Source of the DNA: Mesorhizobium sp. B2-1-8 | Lineage (GTDB): Bacteria; Pseudomonadota; Alphaproteobacteria; Rhizobiales; Rhizobiaceae | DNA length: 64,000 nucleotides | Direction of reading: 5' to 3' | Assembly (NCBI RefSeq): GCF_006442545.2 | Contig: NZ_CP083953.1 | Coordinates: 372,001 to 436,000 of the forward strand | In this document: positions 9,592 to 18,966 of the stretch, one piece after another | How the letters are laid out: the number at the start of each line of letters is the position of its first letter | Position numbering within the stretch: position 1 is the first letter of the stretch | Position numbers and translations under genes: made by a program | The notes under the pieces: generated by a model | Databases searched by the model: none | The model's input: only the letters and a program-made list of their open reading frames with translations | What the model was told of the DNA's origin: nothing

Positions 9592-10977
9592 ATGTTCCTT
9601 AGCGTATTCGACATCTTCAAGATCGGCATTGGCCCATCGTCTTCCCACACCATGGGGCCGATGACGGCGGCAGTGCGGTTTCTGCAGATGCTGCGTGATC
9701 GCGGCAGGGGCGTTCAGGCCACCAGCCTGCGAGTGACGCTTCACGGTTCATTGGCCTTCACCGGCAAGGGCCACGCGACGGACCGAGCGGTGGCGCTCGG
9801 ACTGCTAGGCTACGCGCCAGCCGATCTCGACGTCGATGCGGCCGAGCAGCGCTTGCTCGATCTTAGCCAGACCAGAACACTGCGACCGCTCGGCTTGCCG
9901 CCGCTCGCCTTCGATCCGTCTGCTGACGTCGTCTTCGACTATGGGCCGCCGCTGCCGGGGCATGCCAACGGCCTGATCTTCGAGGCCTTCGATGCCGATG
10001 CCAAGGTCTGCTTGACTGAGACCTTCTATTCGATTGGCGGTGGGTTCGTCGTCACGGCTGCGGAGCGCGCGGCGCCAGAAGCGGCAACAGCCGGTGAAAT
10101 AGCAGCCTGGCCCTATCCATTCGATAACGCCATTTCGATGCTGCGCATGGCAAAAGAAAGCGGCGAGTCGGTCGCGGCGATGAAACGGGCGAACGAACTT
10201 GTGGCGCGGCAGCCGCGCGAGTTTGAGGAGGGCATCGAGCGGACCTGGACGACGATGAGCCGCTGCATCGACCGTGGGCTCGCGCTTGACGGCGAACTGC
10301 CGGGCGGCCTTCGCGTCAGGCGACGCGCCAAGAAAATCCTCCAGCAACTTGAGCAGGAACGCGGCTCGAACCGGACGCAGCCGCACTTCGCCTCCGACTG
10401 GCTTAGCGTCTATGCCATGGCGGTCAACGAGGAGAATGCTGCCGGGGGCAAGGTGGTCACAGCGCCGACCAATGGTGCCGCCGGCGTCGTGCCGGCGGTA
10501 TTGCGCTACTATCTTGACCATTGCGTCGGCGCTGATCCGGCACGTGTTTCGGAGTTTCTGCTTACCGCCGCCGCCATCGGGGGACTAATCAAGCACAATG
10601 CCTCGATCTCGGGCGCGGAAGCCGGCTGCCAGGGCGAGGTCGGCTCGGCGGCAGCGATGGCCGCTGCCGGACTCTGTGCGGTCCTCGGCGGCACACCGGA
10701 GCAGGTGGAGAACGCAGCCGAGATCGCATTGGAACACCACCTCGGCATGACGTGCGATCCTGTCGCGGGGCTGGTCCAGGTACCTTGCATAGAGCGCAAT
10801 GGTATCGGCGCCACCAAGGCGGTCGCGGCCGCGTCGCTGGCGTTGCGCGGCGACGGTTCCCATTTCATGCCGCTCGACAACTGCATCGAGGCGATGCGCC
10901 AGACCGGCGAGGAAATGAGCACAAAATTCAAGGAAACCAGCCTCGGAGGCCTCGCCGTCAACCTGCCGGAGTGCTGA
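9592..10977 (+). CDS. sdaA: L-serine ammonia-lyase (Fe-S type)
   Basis: Converts serine to pyruvate and ammonia, the exit step of this pathway. From the ATG at 9592 ([20 protein letters not shown]) it has 461 residues, the usual length of single-chain bacterial enzymes. The frame opens earlier (9529), but family members begin at MFLS. Cysteine segments [31 protein letters not shown] and LDNCIEAM are those that hold the labile [4Fe-4S] cluster. It is the last gene of the sox operon and converges on the LysR gene 26 bases away. Confidence 0.93.
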   Translation: MFLSVFDIFKIGIGPSSSHTMGPMTAAVRFLQMLRDRGRGVQATSLRVTLHGSLAFTGKGHATDRAVALGLLGYAPADLDVDAAEQRLLDLSQTRTLRPLGLPPLAFDPSADVVFDYGPPLPGHANGLIFEAFDADAKVCLTETFYSIGGGFVVTAAERAAPEAATAGEIAAWPYPFDNAISMLRMAKESGESVAAMKRANELVARQPREFEEGIERTWTTMSRCIDRGLALDGELPGGLRVRRRAKKILQQLEQERGSNRTQPHFASDWLSVYAMAVNEENAAGGKVVTAPTNGAAGVVPAVLRYYLDHCVGADPARVSEFLLTAAAIGGLIKHNASISGAEAGCQGEVGSAAAMAAAGLCAVLGGTPEQVENAAEIALEHHLGMTCDPVAGLVQVPCIERNGIGATKAVAAASLALRGDGSHFMPLDNCIEAMRQTGEEMSTKFKETSLGGLAVNLPEC

Positions 10978-11003
10978 GCACGTTCGCCAGGACAGGCAGG
11001 CAC

Positions 11004-11912
11004 TCAGCCGCGCGCGGGAAGGTTTTTTGCGACTTCGACGAAATGCCGGACCGCCTTTGCCCGGTTGGCGCGCTTCCAGACAAGGACTGTCTGGATTCGG
11101 AAATCGGGATGTATGATCGGCCGCACCTCGACGTTGCGCCCCAGAAAACCGATCAGGCTCTCGGGGTAAACCGTTACACCGAGGCCAGCTGCCACCAGGC
11201 CGAGCAAGGCGAGTGTATTGGAAGCCTCAAGCTTGATGTTGAGCGGCACGCCTTCGCCAGAAAACATGTCGTTCAGCCGCCACCGATAGGCCTCCCACTC
11301 GATCATGTCGCCCAGGATCAACTCCTCTTCGGCCAAATCCGCCGGGCGGACCTCGTGCAGTCGGGTGAACCGGTGATTTCTCGGCGTCACCACATAAAGC
11401 GGATCTGCGGTCAGCAGCAGGCTGTGGAAGTCGCTGTGGTCGAACGGGCCGATCATGTAGCCGATGTCCACCTCGTCGTGCGCCAGCGCCAGCTTCTGAC
11501 CCTGCGTGCGGATATAACGCAAATTGACCTCGACATGCGGGTAGAGCCGGCGGAACCGCGACACCGCATGCGGCATCAGCTCGGTCGCCGCGAAGGCCAT
11601 GTAGCTGAGGCGCAGAATGCCGGTCTTGCCTTCGGCGACCAGTTTTGCCGCTTTCACCGAACGCGAATAGTTCTGCAGCAGCCGGGCGTTCTCCTCATAA
11701 AAGGTGCGCCCCGCCGGGGTCAGCGAAACCTCGCGCGTGGTCCGTTCGAACAGCGCGAATCCAAGAATGTGCTCCAGCTTCTGGATGCGACGGGTCAGCG
11801 CCGACTGGTCGAGATTGAGCCTTTCGGCGCTGCGCCTGAAATTGAGCTCTTCGGCCACGACCGTGAAGGAATGAGTCAATTCAAGGCCGGCTTCAGCATC
11901 CATTGCGCGCAC
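11004..11912 (-). CDS. LysR-family transcriptional regulator
   Basis: A 302-residue LysR protein. The N-terminal winged helix-turn-helix is at about 12-70 (AEELNFRRSAERLNLDQSALTRRIQKLE), and the rest is the co-inducer-binding domain. Met4 is an alternative start. It is divergent from the N-carbamoylsarcosine amidase/hyuAB operon with a dyad in the gap, so it is the likely activator of that operon; N-methylhydantoin or a later intermediate would be the expected inducer (inference). Confidence 0.9.
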   Translation of the reverse strand: MRAMDAEAGLELTHSFTVVAEELNFRRSAERLNLDQSALTRRIQKLEHILGFALFERTTREVSLTPAGRTFYEENARLLQNYSRSVKAAKLVAEGKTGILRLSYMAFAATELMPHAVSRFRRLYPHVEVNLRYIRTQGQKLALAHDEVDIGYMIGPFDHSDFHSLLLTADPLYVVTPRNHRFTRLHEVRPADLAEEELILGDMIEWEAYRWRLNDMFSGEGVPLNIKLEASNTLALLGLVAAGLGVTVYPESLIGFLGRNVEVRPIIHPDFRIQTVLVWKRANRAKAVRHFVEVAKNLPARG

Positions 11913-11961
11913 CCAACTTCAAGCACAGCAATCTATCGATTGATGCGTCACGTGCAACAAT

Positions 11962-11980
11962 AATTGGCAAGACACCAATT
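11962..11980. promoter_or_regulatory. Candidate LysR box
   Basis: The perfect dyad AATTGG-N7-CCAATT lies in the 177-bp gap between the divergent LysR and amidase genes, 50 bp from the LysR start. It contains a symmetrical T-N11-A, the classic LysR recognition signature. It is the only strong dyad I see in the gap. Confidence 0.5.
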
Positions 11981-12089
11981 CAGCGCGGGCCCGTCGTGCG
12001 GCATTGTCTTCACGGATAACCCAACGGGATCCCCCGCAGGTCATCGGAGCAATCAATCAAGGCCTCGCGGCCGATCAAGAGGAACAGCC

Positions 12090-12818
12090 ATGAGTGACGT
12101 AGACAACAAAGAACTCGACCGCATGCTGCAGAAGGCCTTCGAGGCGTCGACCAAGATTTATCAGGAGCGCGGCTTCCAGCGCCGTGTCGGCTTCGGCAAG
12201 CGGCCGGCCTTGATCAGCGTTGACCTGGCCAACGCATGGACGCGCCCCGGCAATCCGTTTACCTGCGACCAGGAAGCCATGGACAAGGAGATCATCCCTG
12301 GCATGCAGCGCCTTCTCGAGGCTTGCCGCGCCAATGGTCATCCAGTCATCCATGTGACGACGGCCTACGAGATCACCGATCGCAATGCTGGCTTCACCGA
12401 CATGGGCCTGTGGCACTGCAAGATCCCGATCGATGTCGTCGACCTGAAGAACAAGGATCTGTGGGCGATCGACTCTCGCATCGCGCCGATCGAGGGCGAA
12501 TACACGATGCTCAAGAAGCGCGCGAGCTCCTTCCATGGCACCGGCCTTGCAGGTCTGTTGCGCGCTGCCGGCGTCGACACTATCCTAGTCACCGGCGTGA
12601 CCGCCACGGCATGCGTTCGCACCACGATCTGCGACGGTCTCGCCGATGGCTTCCGCACCATCGCGGTGCGCGAGTGCATCGGTGACCGTGTGCCTGGCGC
12701 CGTCGCCTGGAACCTCTACGACATCGACGCCAAATTTGCCGACGTCCATAGCGTCGACGAATGCGTCGATTATCTCAACAAGGTCAACGACACCGCCTCG
12801 CGTATCGCGGCGGAGTAG
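12090..12818 (+). CDS. N-carbamoylsarcosine amidase (isochorismatase-like hydrolase)
   Basis: A 242-residue cysteine hydrolase predicted to split N-carbamoylsarcosine into sarcosine, CO2 and ammonia. The family triad is visible: Asp45 (ISVDLANAW), Lys142/143 (MLKKRASSF) and Cys175 (TGVTATACVRTT), spaced as in the Arthrobacter enzyme (Asp51, Lys144, Cys177). The ATG at 12090 follows GAGGAA; the frame upstream is not conserved. Flanking hyuAB and sarcosine oxidase genes support this substrate over other isochorismatase-family activities such as maleamate or biuret hydrolysis. Confidence 0.85.
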   Translation: MSDVDNKELDRMLQKAFEASTKIYQERGFQRRVGFGKRPALISVDLANAWTRPGNPFTCDQEAMDKEIIPGMQRLLEACRANGHPVIHVTTAYEITDRNAGFTDMGLWHCKIPIDVVDLKNKDLWAIDSRIAPIEGEYTMLKKRASSFHGTGLAGLLRAAGVDTILVTGVTATACVRTTICDGLADGFRTIAVRECIGDRVPGAVAWNLYDIDAKFADVHSVDECVDYLNKVNDTASRIAAE

Positions 12819-12824
12819 CAATTG

Positions 12825-12857
12825 GGCGCGTCCCTTGGGACGCGCCTTTCTTTTTTC
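12825..12857 (+). terminator. Rho-independent terminator-like hairpin inside the hyu operon
   Basis: The stem GGCGCGTCC/GGACGCGCC (9 bp, loop CTTG) is followed directly by TTTCTTTTTTCC. This is a textbook intrinsic terminator, lying 6 bases after the amidase stop and just ahead of the hyuA ribosome site (GGGAGG at 12861). It probably lowers downstream expression relative to the amidase gene. Confidence 0.75.
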
Positions 12858-12873
12858 CCAGGGAGGAAACAGC

Positions 12874-14955
12874 ATGGCTCGCATAGGCGTGGACGTTGGC
12901 GGAACCAACACCGACCTCGTGCTCGAATGCGCAACGGGCGTATTCTACCACAAGGTTCCGACAACCTTGAAGAACCAGTCGATCGGTGTTGTCGAAGGCG
13001 TCAGGGGCATATGCGACATGGCCGGCATCGACACGAGTGATGTCGACGTCATCGTCCACGGCACGACCACGGCGACCAACATCACCATCGAGCACAATGG
13101 TTCGGAAACCGGCATGCTGACCACGCGGGGCTTCCGCGACATCCTGCATATCGGTCGTCACAAGCGCCCTTACAATTTCTCCCTGCATTTCAGCGTTCCG
13201 TGGCAGGACCAGCCGCTGGTGAAGCGCCGCAATCGCATCGCCATTTCCGAACGCATCCTGCCGCCCAAGGGCGAAGTCGAAACAGCGCTTGACGAACAGG
13301 AAGTCCACGACGCGATCAAGGTCTTCAAGAAGCGCGGCATCAATTCCATTGTCATCGGCTTCATGTTTTCGTTCCTGAACGACCAGCATGAGCGTCGCGC
13401 CAAGGAGATCGTCCTGGAAGAAATGCCCGACGCCTATGTCACGCTGTCGAGCGAAGTCGCCAATGTCATGCGCGAATACGAACGCTTCTCGACGGCGGCG
13501 ATGAACTGTTATGTCGGGCCGAAGACCGCCTTCTACCTGCGCGATCTGGAATCGAAGCTGCGCGAAGCCGGCGTGTCATCCAAACTGCGCATCATGCAGT
13601 CGAACGGCGGCGTCTCCACGGTGGAATCCTGCGCCACGCGTCCGGTCCGCATCCTGATGTCTGGCCCGGCCGGCGGTGTTATCGGCGGCGCCTCGGAAGC
13701 CGTCATGGCTGGCGTCAAGAACATCATTACGGTCGACATCGGCGGCACCTCGGCCGACATCAGCACCATTCCGGACGGCCGCGTGAAGATCATGAATCCA
13801 CGCGACACCTTTGTCTCGGGCCATCCGGTGCTTACCCCGATGATCGATCTCGTCACCATCGGCGCTGGCGGCGGCTCGGTCGCCTATATCGATGAAGCCG
13901 GTGCTTTCAATGTCGGTCCGCGTTCGGCCGGCTCCGAACCCGGTCCAGCATGCTATGGGCGCGGCGGCACGGAGCCGACCGTCACCGATGCGCAGATCGT
14001 GCTCGGCCGGCTCGACGCGGACCTTGTCCTTGGTGGCGACCTCAGGCTCGATCCCGAGCTTTCGAAAAAGGCGATCGAGGATAAGATCGCCAAGCCGCTT
14101 GGCTTGTCGGTCAAGGACGCCGCGATCGGCATCATCAAGATCATCAACAACAATATGGCGCTGGCCATTCGCTCGAACTCGGTGGCGCGCGGCATCGATC
14201 CGCGTCAGTTCTCCATCCTGCCTTTCGGCGGTGCCGGCCCGCTGCATGGCGTGGCGCTGGCCGAGGCGATTTCGGCCCGGGACGTCATCGTCCCGGTTGC
14301 GCCCGGCATCACCGCGGCGGTCGGGCTCTTGAAGACCGACCTTCAGTATGAGCACACCGAAGCGGTGATCGTTGAGCTGAACGCAGCCGGCGATAGCGAC
14401 CTTGATCGCATCAACCGCGCTGCCGAAGCACTGCGCGCCCGAGTTGTCGCCGAACTGGATGACGACGGCATTCCGCGCGACAAACAGTTCATCGAGATCG
14501 TAGCCGAGTGCCGCTATCACGGCCAGGGTTTTGAGCTTCGTGCCACAATGCCAAACGGGCTGGTGACGCAGGCCAACAAGGCGGTCATCATCGGAAGTTT
14601 CCACGATCAGCATCAGCTCGACTACGGCTACAGCTACCGTGACCAGGAGGTCGAACTAATCACGCTTCGCGCCATAGGCCGGGCCGCCGTCGAGCGGCTG
14701 CAAGTGCCCAAGGTGCGGCCGGCTGATGGCTCCAGTACTGACCGCGCGCTGATGTTCGTGCGGGCAACGACATTCGACGACGGACGCACGCTGGAGACGC
14801 CGCGCTACGACCGCACCAACCTCTACGCGGGCGACCGCGTCAGCGGACCGGCGATCCTGGTGCAGCACGATTCAACGACACTGGTGCCGCCCGGCTATGT
14901 CGCCGAAACGCTTGAATACGGCAACACGCGCATTCATCGCGCAGGCGTTGCCTGA
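12874..14955 (+). CDS. hyuA: N-methylhydantoinase A subunit (ATP-hydrolysing, HyuA)
   Basis: A 693-residue HyuA/OplA-type subunit with actin-like ATPase motifs: GVDVGGTNTDLVL at the N-terminus, HGTTTATN near residue 64, SGPAGGVIGG and TVDIGGTSADIS in the middle. With HyuB it hydrolyses a cyclic amide at the cost of ATP. The ATG at 12874 has GGGAGG upstream; the longer open frame overlaps the amidase. The family also includes 5-oxoprolinase and acetophenone carboxylase-like enzymes; N-methylhydantoin is favoured by the carbamoylsarcosine amidase and sarcosine oxidase next to it. Confidence 0.88.
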   Translation: MARIGVDVGGTNTDLVLECATGVFYHKVPTTLKNQSIGVVEGVRGICDMAGIDTSDVDVIVHGTTTATNITIEHNGSETGMLTTRGFRDILHIGRHKRPYNFSLHFSVPWQDQPLVKRRNRIAISERILPPKGEVETALDEQEVHDAIKVFKKRGINSIVIGFMFSFLNDQHERRAKEIVLEEMPDAYVTLSSEVANVMREYERFSTAAMNCYVGPKTAFYLRDLESKLREAGVSSKLRIMQSNGGVSTVESCATRPVRILMSGPAGGVIGGASEAVMAGVKNIITVDIGGTSADISTIPDGRVKIMNPRDTFVSGHPVLTPMIDLVTIGAGGGSVAYIDEAGAFNVGPRSAGSEPGPACYGRGGTEPTVTDAQIVLGRLDADLVLGGDLRLDPELSKKAIEDKIAKPLGLSVKDAAIGIIKIINNNMALAIRSNSVARGIDPRQFSILPFGGAGPLHGVALAEAISARDVIVPVAPGITAAVGLLKTDLQYEHTEAVIVELNAAGDSDLDRINRAAEALRARVVAELDDDGIPRDKQFIEIVAECRYHGQGFELRATMPNGLVTQANKAVIIGSFHDQHQLDYGYSYRDQEVELITLRAIGRAAVERLQVPKVRPADGSSTDRALMFVRATTFDDGRTLETPRYDRTNLYAGDRVSGPAILVQHDSTTLVPPGYVAETLEYGNTRIHRAGVA

Positions 14956-14972
14956 GAAAGGGAGGATTTTAC

Positions 14973-16772
14973 ATGATCAGCATGGCCCAGGCAGTGGCGC
15001 TCAAGGAAGTGCCGGCGGAAATCGATCCGATCACCTTGCAGGTACTTCGCGGCTCGTTCGAAACCATCGCGGAAGAGATGGCACATGTTCTCTACCGCAT
15101 GTCCTTTTCGTCGATCATCCGTGAATCCGAGGATCTCGGCGCCGGACTGTTCGATGCCGATTTCAACACGCTTTGCGAGTCCGAATCGACGCCGATGCAC
15201 ATCGGCTCGATCCCTGGCTACCTGCGCGGCATCCAGGCGACGCTGGAGGATGGGGAGTGGTATGACGGCGACGTCGTCGTCCACAACCATCCATATCACG
15301 GCTCGAGCCATTCCCCCGACCTCGCCATCGTGGTGCCGGTCTTCTACCAGGGACGTCTGGTCGGGTTCGCGGGCAACACCGCCCACCACGTCGACATCGG
15401 CGCGGCGACGCCGGGCCTTATCATCGACGTGCCTGACGTTTTCGCCGAAGGCATGCTGTTTGCTGGTACCAAGCTCTACCGCAAAGGCCAACCGAACAAC
15501 GCCATGTGGAATTTCATCCGCAACAACAGCCGTGCGGCCCGGCAGCTGGTGAGCGACATCGAAGCGCAGGTCGCTTCGGCCCGGCTAGGCGCCAAGCGCT
15601 TCGTCGAACTCATCGAAAAATTTGGCGAAGGTATTGTCTTCCAGGCGGCGAACCAGCTGATGGACTATGCCGAACGCATGATGCGCCAGCGCATCTCCGA
15701 CATCCCGGATGGCGAATACACGGCCGAAGGCTCGCTCGACGATGACGGCCGCAATCGCGACAAGCAGCTGAAGGTCAAGGTCACGATCCGGGTGAAGGGC
15801 GACGAACTCGATGTCGACTTGACCGGATCGGCCGACCAGACGCCGACCGCCTACAATGTGCCGTTCGAAGGATCGACGAAGGTCGCGGCTTATGCGGCGT
15901 TCCGCAAACTCCTGCTCGACGCCTATACATCGGATGTCCGCGTGCCATCGAACGAGGGATCATTCCGCCCGATCAACGTGATCGCGCCCCTGGGCTCGAT
16001 TTTCAATCCGAAGGCGCCGGCCTCCGCCGAAGCCCGCTTCACCCAGTGCAACCGGATGATCGATCTGATCATCAAGGCGCTAGCGCCGGTGATGCCGGAA
16101 ACCGTGATTGCCGGCAGTTCGGCCTCGATCTCGTTCGCCGCCTATTCCGGCGTCCGTCCAAGCGGCGACTACTGGGTGTTCCTGGAAGTGAATGAGGGCG
16201 CCTATGGCGGGCGTCCGCGCTCCGACGGCCCCGACAGCATCGACAATCTGATGGCCAATACGCGCAACAATCCACTCGAGGATCTGGCCATGCACATTCC
16301 GATGATCTGCGACCGCTATGAGCTTCGCGACGATATGCCGCCGGGCGCCGGCGAGTTCCGCGGCGGTCTTGGCGTGGTCAAGGCCCAGCGTGTCCTTTCG
16401 TCCGGCTTCATCACCCACGAATCCGAACGCCACAAGGAAGCTCCCTGGGGGGTGTTCGGCGGAACTGAAGGCGCGGTTGGCAAATGCGTCGTTTACAACA
16501 CAGCGAACCCGGCTAGTGCGCGCGAGATGTATTCGAAGTTCTCCGGCCTAGCCGTCGAGGCCAATGACGTGATGGCCTACTACAGTCCCAACGGTGGCGG
16601 CTACGGCTCGCCGCTGAAACGGCCTGCTCAGAAGGTCCTCGAAGACGTTCTGGACGGCTTTTATTCCGCCGACCATGCCCGCGAAGTCTATGGCGTGGCC
16701 GTCGATGTCGAGGCGGAAACAGTCGACATCGAAGCTACCGCGAAGCTGAGAGCAGCCAAGAACCAGACATAG
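14973..16772 (+). CDS. hyuB: N-methylhydantoinase B subunit (HyuB)
   Basis: A 599-residue HyuB/OplB-type subunit, partner of HyuA. Family segments include EEMAHVLYRMSFSSIIRES, DLGAGLFDAD, the metal-site-like HNHPYHGSSHSPDL, and the C-terminal DMPPGAGEFRGGLG. It begins 17 bases after hyuA with GGGAGG upstream. Products of this pair would be N-carbamoylsarcosine, the substrate of the amidase encoded just upstream. Confidence 0.88.
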   Translation: MISMAQAVALKEVPAEIDPITLQVLRGSFETIAEEMAHVLYRMSFSSIIRESEDLGAGLFDADFNTLCESESTPMHIGSIPGYLRGIQATLEDGEWYDGDVVVHNHPYHGSSHSPDLAIVVPVFYQGRLVGFAGNTAHHVDIGAATPGLIIDVPDVFAEGMLFAGTKLYRKGQPNNAMWNFIRNNSRAARQLVSDIEAQVASARLGAKRFVELIEKFGEGIVFQAANQLMDYAERMMRQRISDIPDGEYTAEGSLDDDGRNRDKQLKVKVTIRVKGDELDVDLTGSADQTPTAYNVPFEGSTKVAAYAAFRKLLLDAYTSDVRVPSNEGSFRPINVIAPLGSIFNPKAPASAEARFTQCNRMIDLIIKALAPVMPETVIAGSSASISFAAYSGVRPSGDYWVFLEVNEGAYGGRPRSDGPDSIDNLMANTRNNPLEDLAMHIPMICDRYELRDDMPPGAGEFRGGLGVVKAQRVLSSGFITHESERHKEAPWGVFGGTEGAVGKCVVYNTANPASAREMYSKFSGLAVEANDVMAYYSPNGGGYGSPLKRPAQKVLEDVLDGFYSADHAREVYGVAVDVEAETVDIEATAKLRAAKNQT

Positions 16773-16835
16773 GTTCGTCACGAGCACTCGCATCCGCAAA
16801 CACGAGATTATATGCAACCGTAGATGGAGGTAGCC

Positions 16836-18341
16836 GTGACTATTGCAGCTCAAACGATATCGGTCGAGCATGAGCGAAGCACGCTCATCGAGGAATCGAT
16901 CCTGCCTACAACTCTTGCCCAGCGGCCTATCACCACCCTGGGCTACGCCGGGATCTGGATCGGCATTGCAGTCATTATCGCAACCTATTCCCTCGGCGCC
17001 ACCGGCGTTGGGGGAGGCGTGTCCCTCGCAGGCGTCATCCTGACGATCTTCTTCGCCAATATCGGCATCGGGCTGTTCATGCTGTTCACGGCCGATATCG
17101 GCACCGAGCATGGGCTGCCGTTCGCGGTCTATCTGCGTGCGCCTTTCGGCGTTCACGGCACCCATGTGCCGGCCATCTCGCGTGGCCTTGTCGCCTCGAT
17201 GTGGTTCGGTATCCAGACATATCTGGGGGCCCTGGCGCTGAACGGCATCGGCTCGCACTTTCTTGGCTTTGACAATTGGTTCGTCTGGTATGCCTTGTTT
17301 GGCATCGTCCAGGTCGTCAACACGGCATTCGGCATCAAGGCGATTGAAAAGCTGGCTGCTCTGGCAGCGCCCTGCATCATCGCGATTTCGGTGTGGATGT
17401 ATTTCACCCTTGACGGTATTGCCCAGACCAAGGGACTGAACATCTGGAATTTCCATGCCGAAGGTCACATGTCGCTCGCAGTGCTCTTCATCGCCAACCT
17501 CGGCTTCTGGTCGACCATGGCAATCGACATTCCGAATCTGACGCGCTTCGTGAAGACCGTGCCGGGCACAAAGTCCTTCCTGAAACGCAACAAGAGCATT
17601 TTCGCCGCGCAACTGATCGCCCTGCCGCTGACGCAGGCGATGATTGCCGGCATCGGCGGCGTTTCGTTCATCGCAACGGGGAACTGGAACCCGATCGAAG
17701 TCATCCAGGCCGAAAGCCAGGGCTTCGCACTGATCTTGCTCCTGGTGCTTGTCGTCCTGGCGCAGTGGTCGACCAACACTGCCGCGAACCTGATCCCGTC
17801 GGCTCTGACTCTGGTCAACCTCTCGCCGCGTTACATCAACTACAAAACGGGCGTTGCGCTCGCCGGAATCATCGGCACGCTCTGCTTCCCGTGGCAGATC
17901 CTCAACAACCTGTTCGTCTTCCTCGGCTACTACGGCGCCTTCCTGTCGGCGATCGGCGGCATCATGACGGCCGACTACTATCTGATCCGCCGTCGCCGGC
18001 TGAACGTGCCAGATCTCTACTGCATGACTGGCCAGTTCCGCTATTCAGGTGGCGTCAATTGGGCGGGCATGCTCGCTTGGCTGATCGCCGGCGGCATAGC
18101 TGCGTATTATTCCGACTACGCCTTCATCATCGGCTTCCCGCTCGGCCTTGTTCTGTACTACGTCTTCATGAAGGCGCTGGTGCTCCCAGGTAACCCTCAG
18201 CAGGAAATCGAGAGCGGCTACTCCGACCGCTTTCTCGCAACCTCCGTCGGCGAAAACTGGGTCCATGTCGGGCACGGCAAGTTCCAGCGGATGAGCGCTT
18301 CCGAATTGGGCGCCGCTAACATAGGTCGCGAAGACCTTTAG
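16836..18341 (+). CDS. NCS1-family permease (cytosine/purine/hydantoin type)
   Basis: A membrane transporter of about 501 residues with roughly 12 hydrophobic segments, in the nucleobase-cation-symport-1 family (CodB, PucI, Mhp1 hydantoin permease). Segments such as GPLAVYLRAPFGVHG-like 'GLPFAVYLRAPFGVHGTHVP' and 'TNTAANLIPSALTLVNLSP' are typical. I choose the GTG at 16836 because GGAGG ends five bases before it; an ATG at 16824 in frame is the alternative. Last gene of the hyu operon, it is the likely importer of N-methylhydantoin or a related ring compound (inference). Confidence 0.85.
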   Translation: MTIAAQTISVEHERSTLIEESILPTTLAQRPITTLGYAGIWIGIAVIIATYSLGATGVGGGVSLAGVILTIFFANIGIGLFMLFTADIGTEHGLPFAVYLRAPFGVHGTHVPAISRGLVASMWFGIQTYLGALALNGIGSHFLGFDNWFVWYALFGIVQVVNTAFGIKAIEKLAALAAPCIIAISVWMYFTLDGIAQTKGLNIWNFHAEGHMSLAVLFIANLGFWSTMAIDIPNLTRFVKTVPGTKSFLKRNKSIFAAQLIALPLTQAMIAGIGGVSFIATGNWNPIEVIQAESQGFALILLLVLVVLAQWSTNTAANLIPSALTLVNLSPRYINYKTGVALAGIIGTLCFPWQILNNLFVFLGYYGAFLSAIGGIMTADYYLIRRRRLNVPDLYCMTGQFRYSGGVNWAGMLAWLIAGGIAAYYSDYAFIIGFPLGLVLYYVFMKALVLPGNPQQEIESGYSDRFLATSVGENWVHVGHGKFQRMSASELGAANIGREDL

Positions 18342-18373
18342 CTATCTTAGCTCCGCCAGACTGCTTCAAGTCA

Positions 18374-18404
18374 TTGGGCGTCGCCGGATTGTTGCGGCGC
18401 CCAA
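18374..18404 (+). terminator. Hairpin at the end of the hyu-permease operon
   Basis: TTGGGCGTCGC pairs with GCGGCGCCCAA (11 bp, one G-U), loop of nine bases, 33 bases after the permease stop. There is no T-tract, so it may be a mRNA 3'-end stabiliser or a Rho-linked structure rather than an intrinsic terminator. Confidence 0.4.
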
Positions 18405-18823
18405 CTGGGGCTGGAGGATACAAGCACGGCCATTGTCGCAGTCGGAGGCGCTCGTGCAAATATGTCAGTATCGCGTCCTGATCGGGACGCTCGGTCGCAG
18501 GATCTGTCGGTTCGGCCCGCACGCTGTCGCAACGGCGGGATACGGGTCGCGTTCATGGCGCAAAGGGGACGGTTGTATCCTCTTTCGGATGCGAGGGGGA
18601 ATCTTCTGGCTCGCCGAGCACCTTGGCGGCAATTTGCGCGACGCAACTTCTCGCGAGCTGTCCTCAAGGTGATAAGGCTGAAGCTAACAAGACTGCGCTT
18701 TCATCGCCTTTTGAGTGCTCCCAAAGTTGTCTAATTGCGATGGGGTCGTCAACCGTCTTTTAGGCGTTTCGACGGCGCTGCCGGTGCATGGTTGTCTACG
18801 CGGTCGACAGGAGTCGCCGCACG

Positions 18824-18860
18824 ATGGGGCTTCGCGGGAGGAGCCTTCCAATGTCGCATA
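18824..18860 (+). repeat. Left copy of diverged repeat flanking IS110 remnant
   Basis: ATGGGGCTTCGC at 18824-18835 and ATGTCGCATA at 18851-18860, start-to-start 27 bases. The same two blocks with the same 27-base spacing recur at 20096-20132, while the 15 bases between the blocks differ. In both copies the frame reads MGLR-x-R-x-x-PMSH. The direct orientation and position either side of the transposase suggest element ends or a duplicated target. Confidence 0.6.
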
Positions 18861-18966
18861 CGCACGCCACTCAATCAGCGTGCAACTTTCGAGGCGGAAT
18901 GACTCTGCCCACGTCCCGGCAGGGACGTCTCAAGCGCTCGGATGTTGAACGCTATTCACAAAAATC

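Larger units (their letters stand above)
18342..18966. other. Gene-poor stretch left of the IS110 remnant
   Basis: No convincing gene is present; short open frames on both strands lack recognisable motifs. It holds the hairpin at 18374-18404, the left copy of a diverged repeat (18824-18860) and a small perfect hairpin ACGTCCC-GGCA-GGGACGT at 18911-18928, which could mark one end of the neighbouring element. Confidence 0.5.

Noticed and set aside
10752..11963. 403-codon plus-strand frame across sdaA and the LysR gene
   Set aside because: It is antisense to the LysR gene and out of frame with sdaA; the composition is typical of a GC-driven open frame.
13576..14613. 345-codon minus-strand frame opposite hyuA
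   Set aside because: No family features and no ribosome site; hyuA on the plus strand has clear ATPase motifs.
16548..17612. 354-codon minus-strand frame spanning hyuB and the permease
   Set aside because: It crosses two genes with strong family matches and has a low-complexity charged translation.
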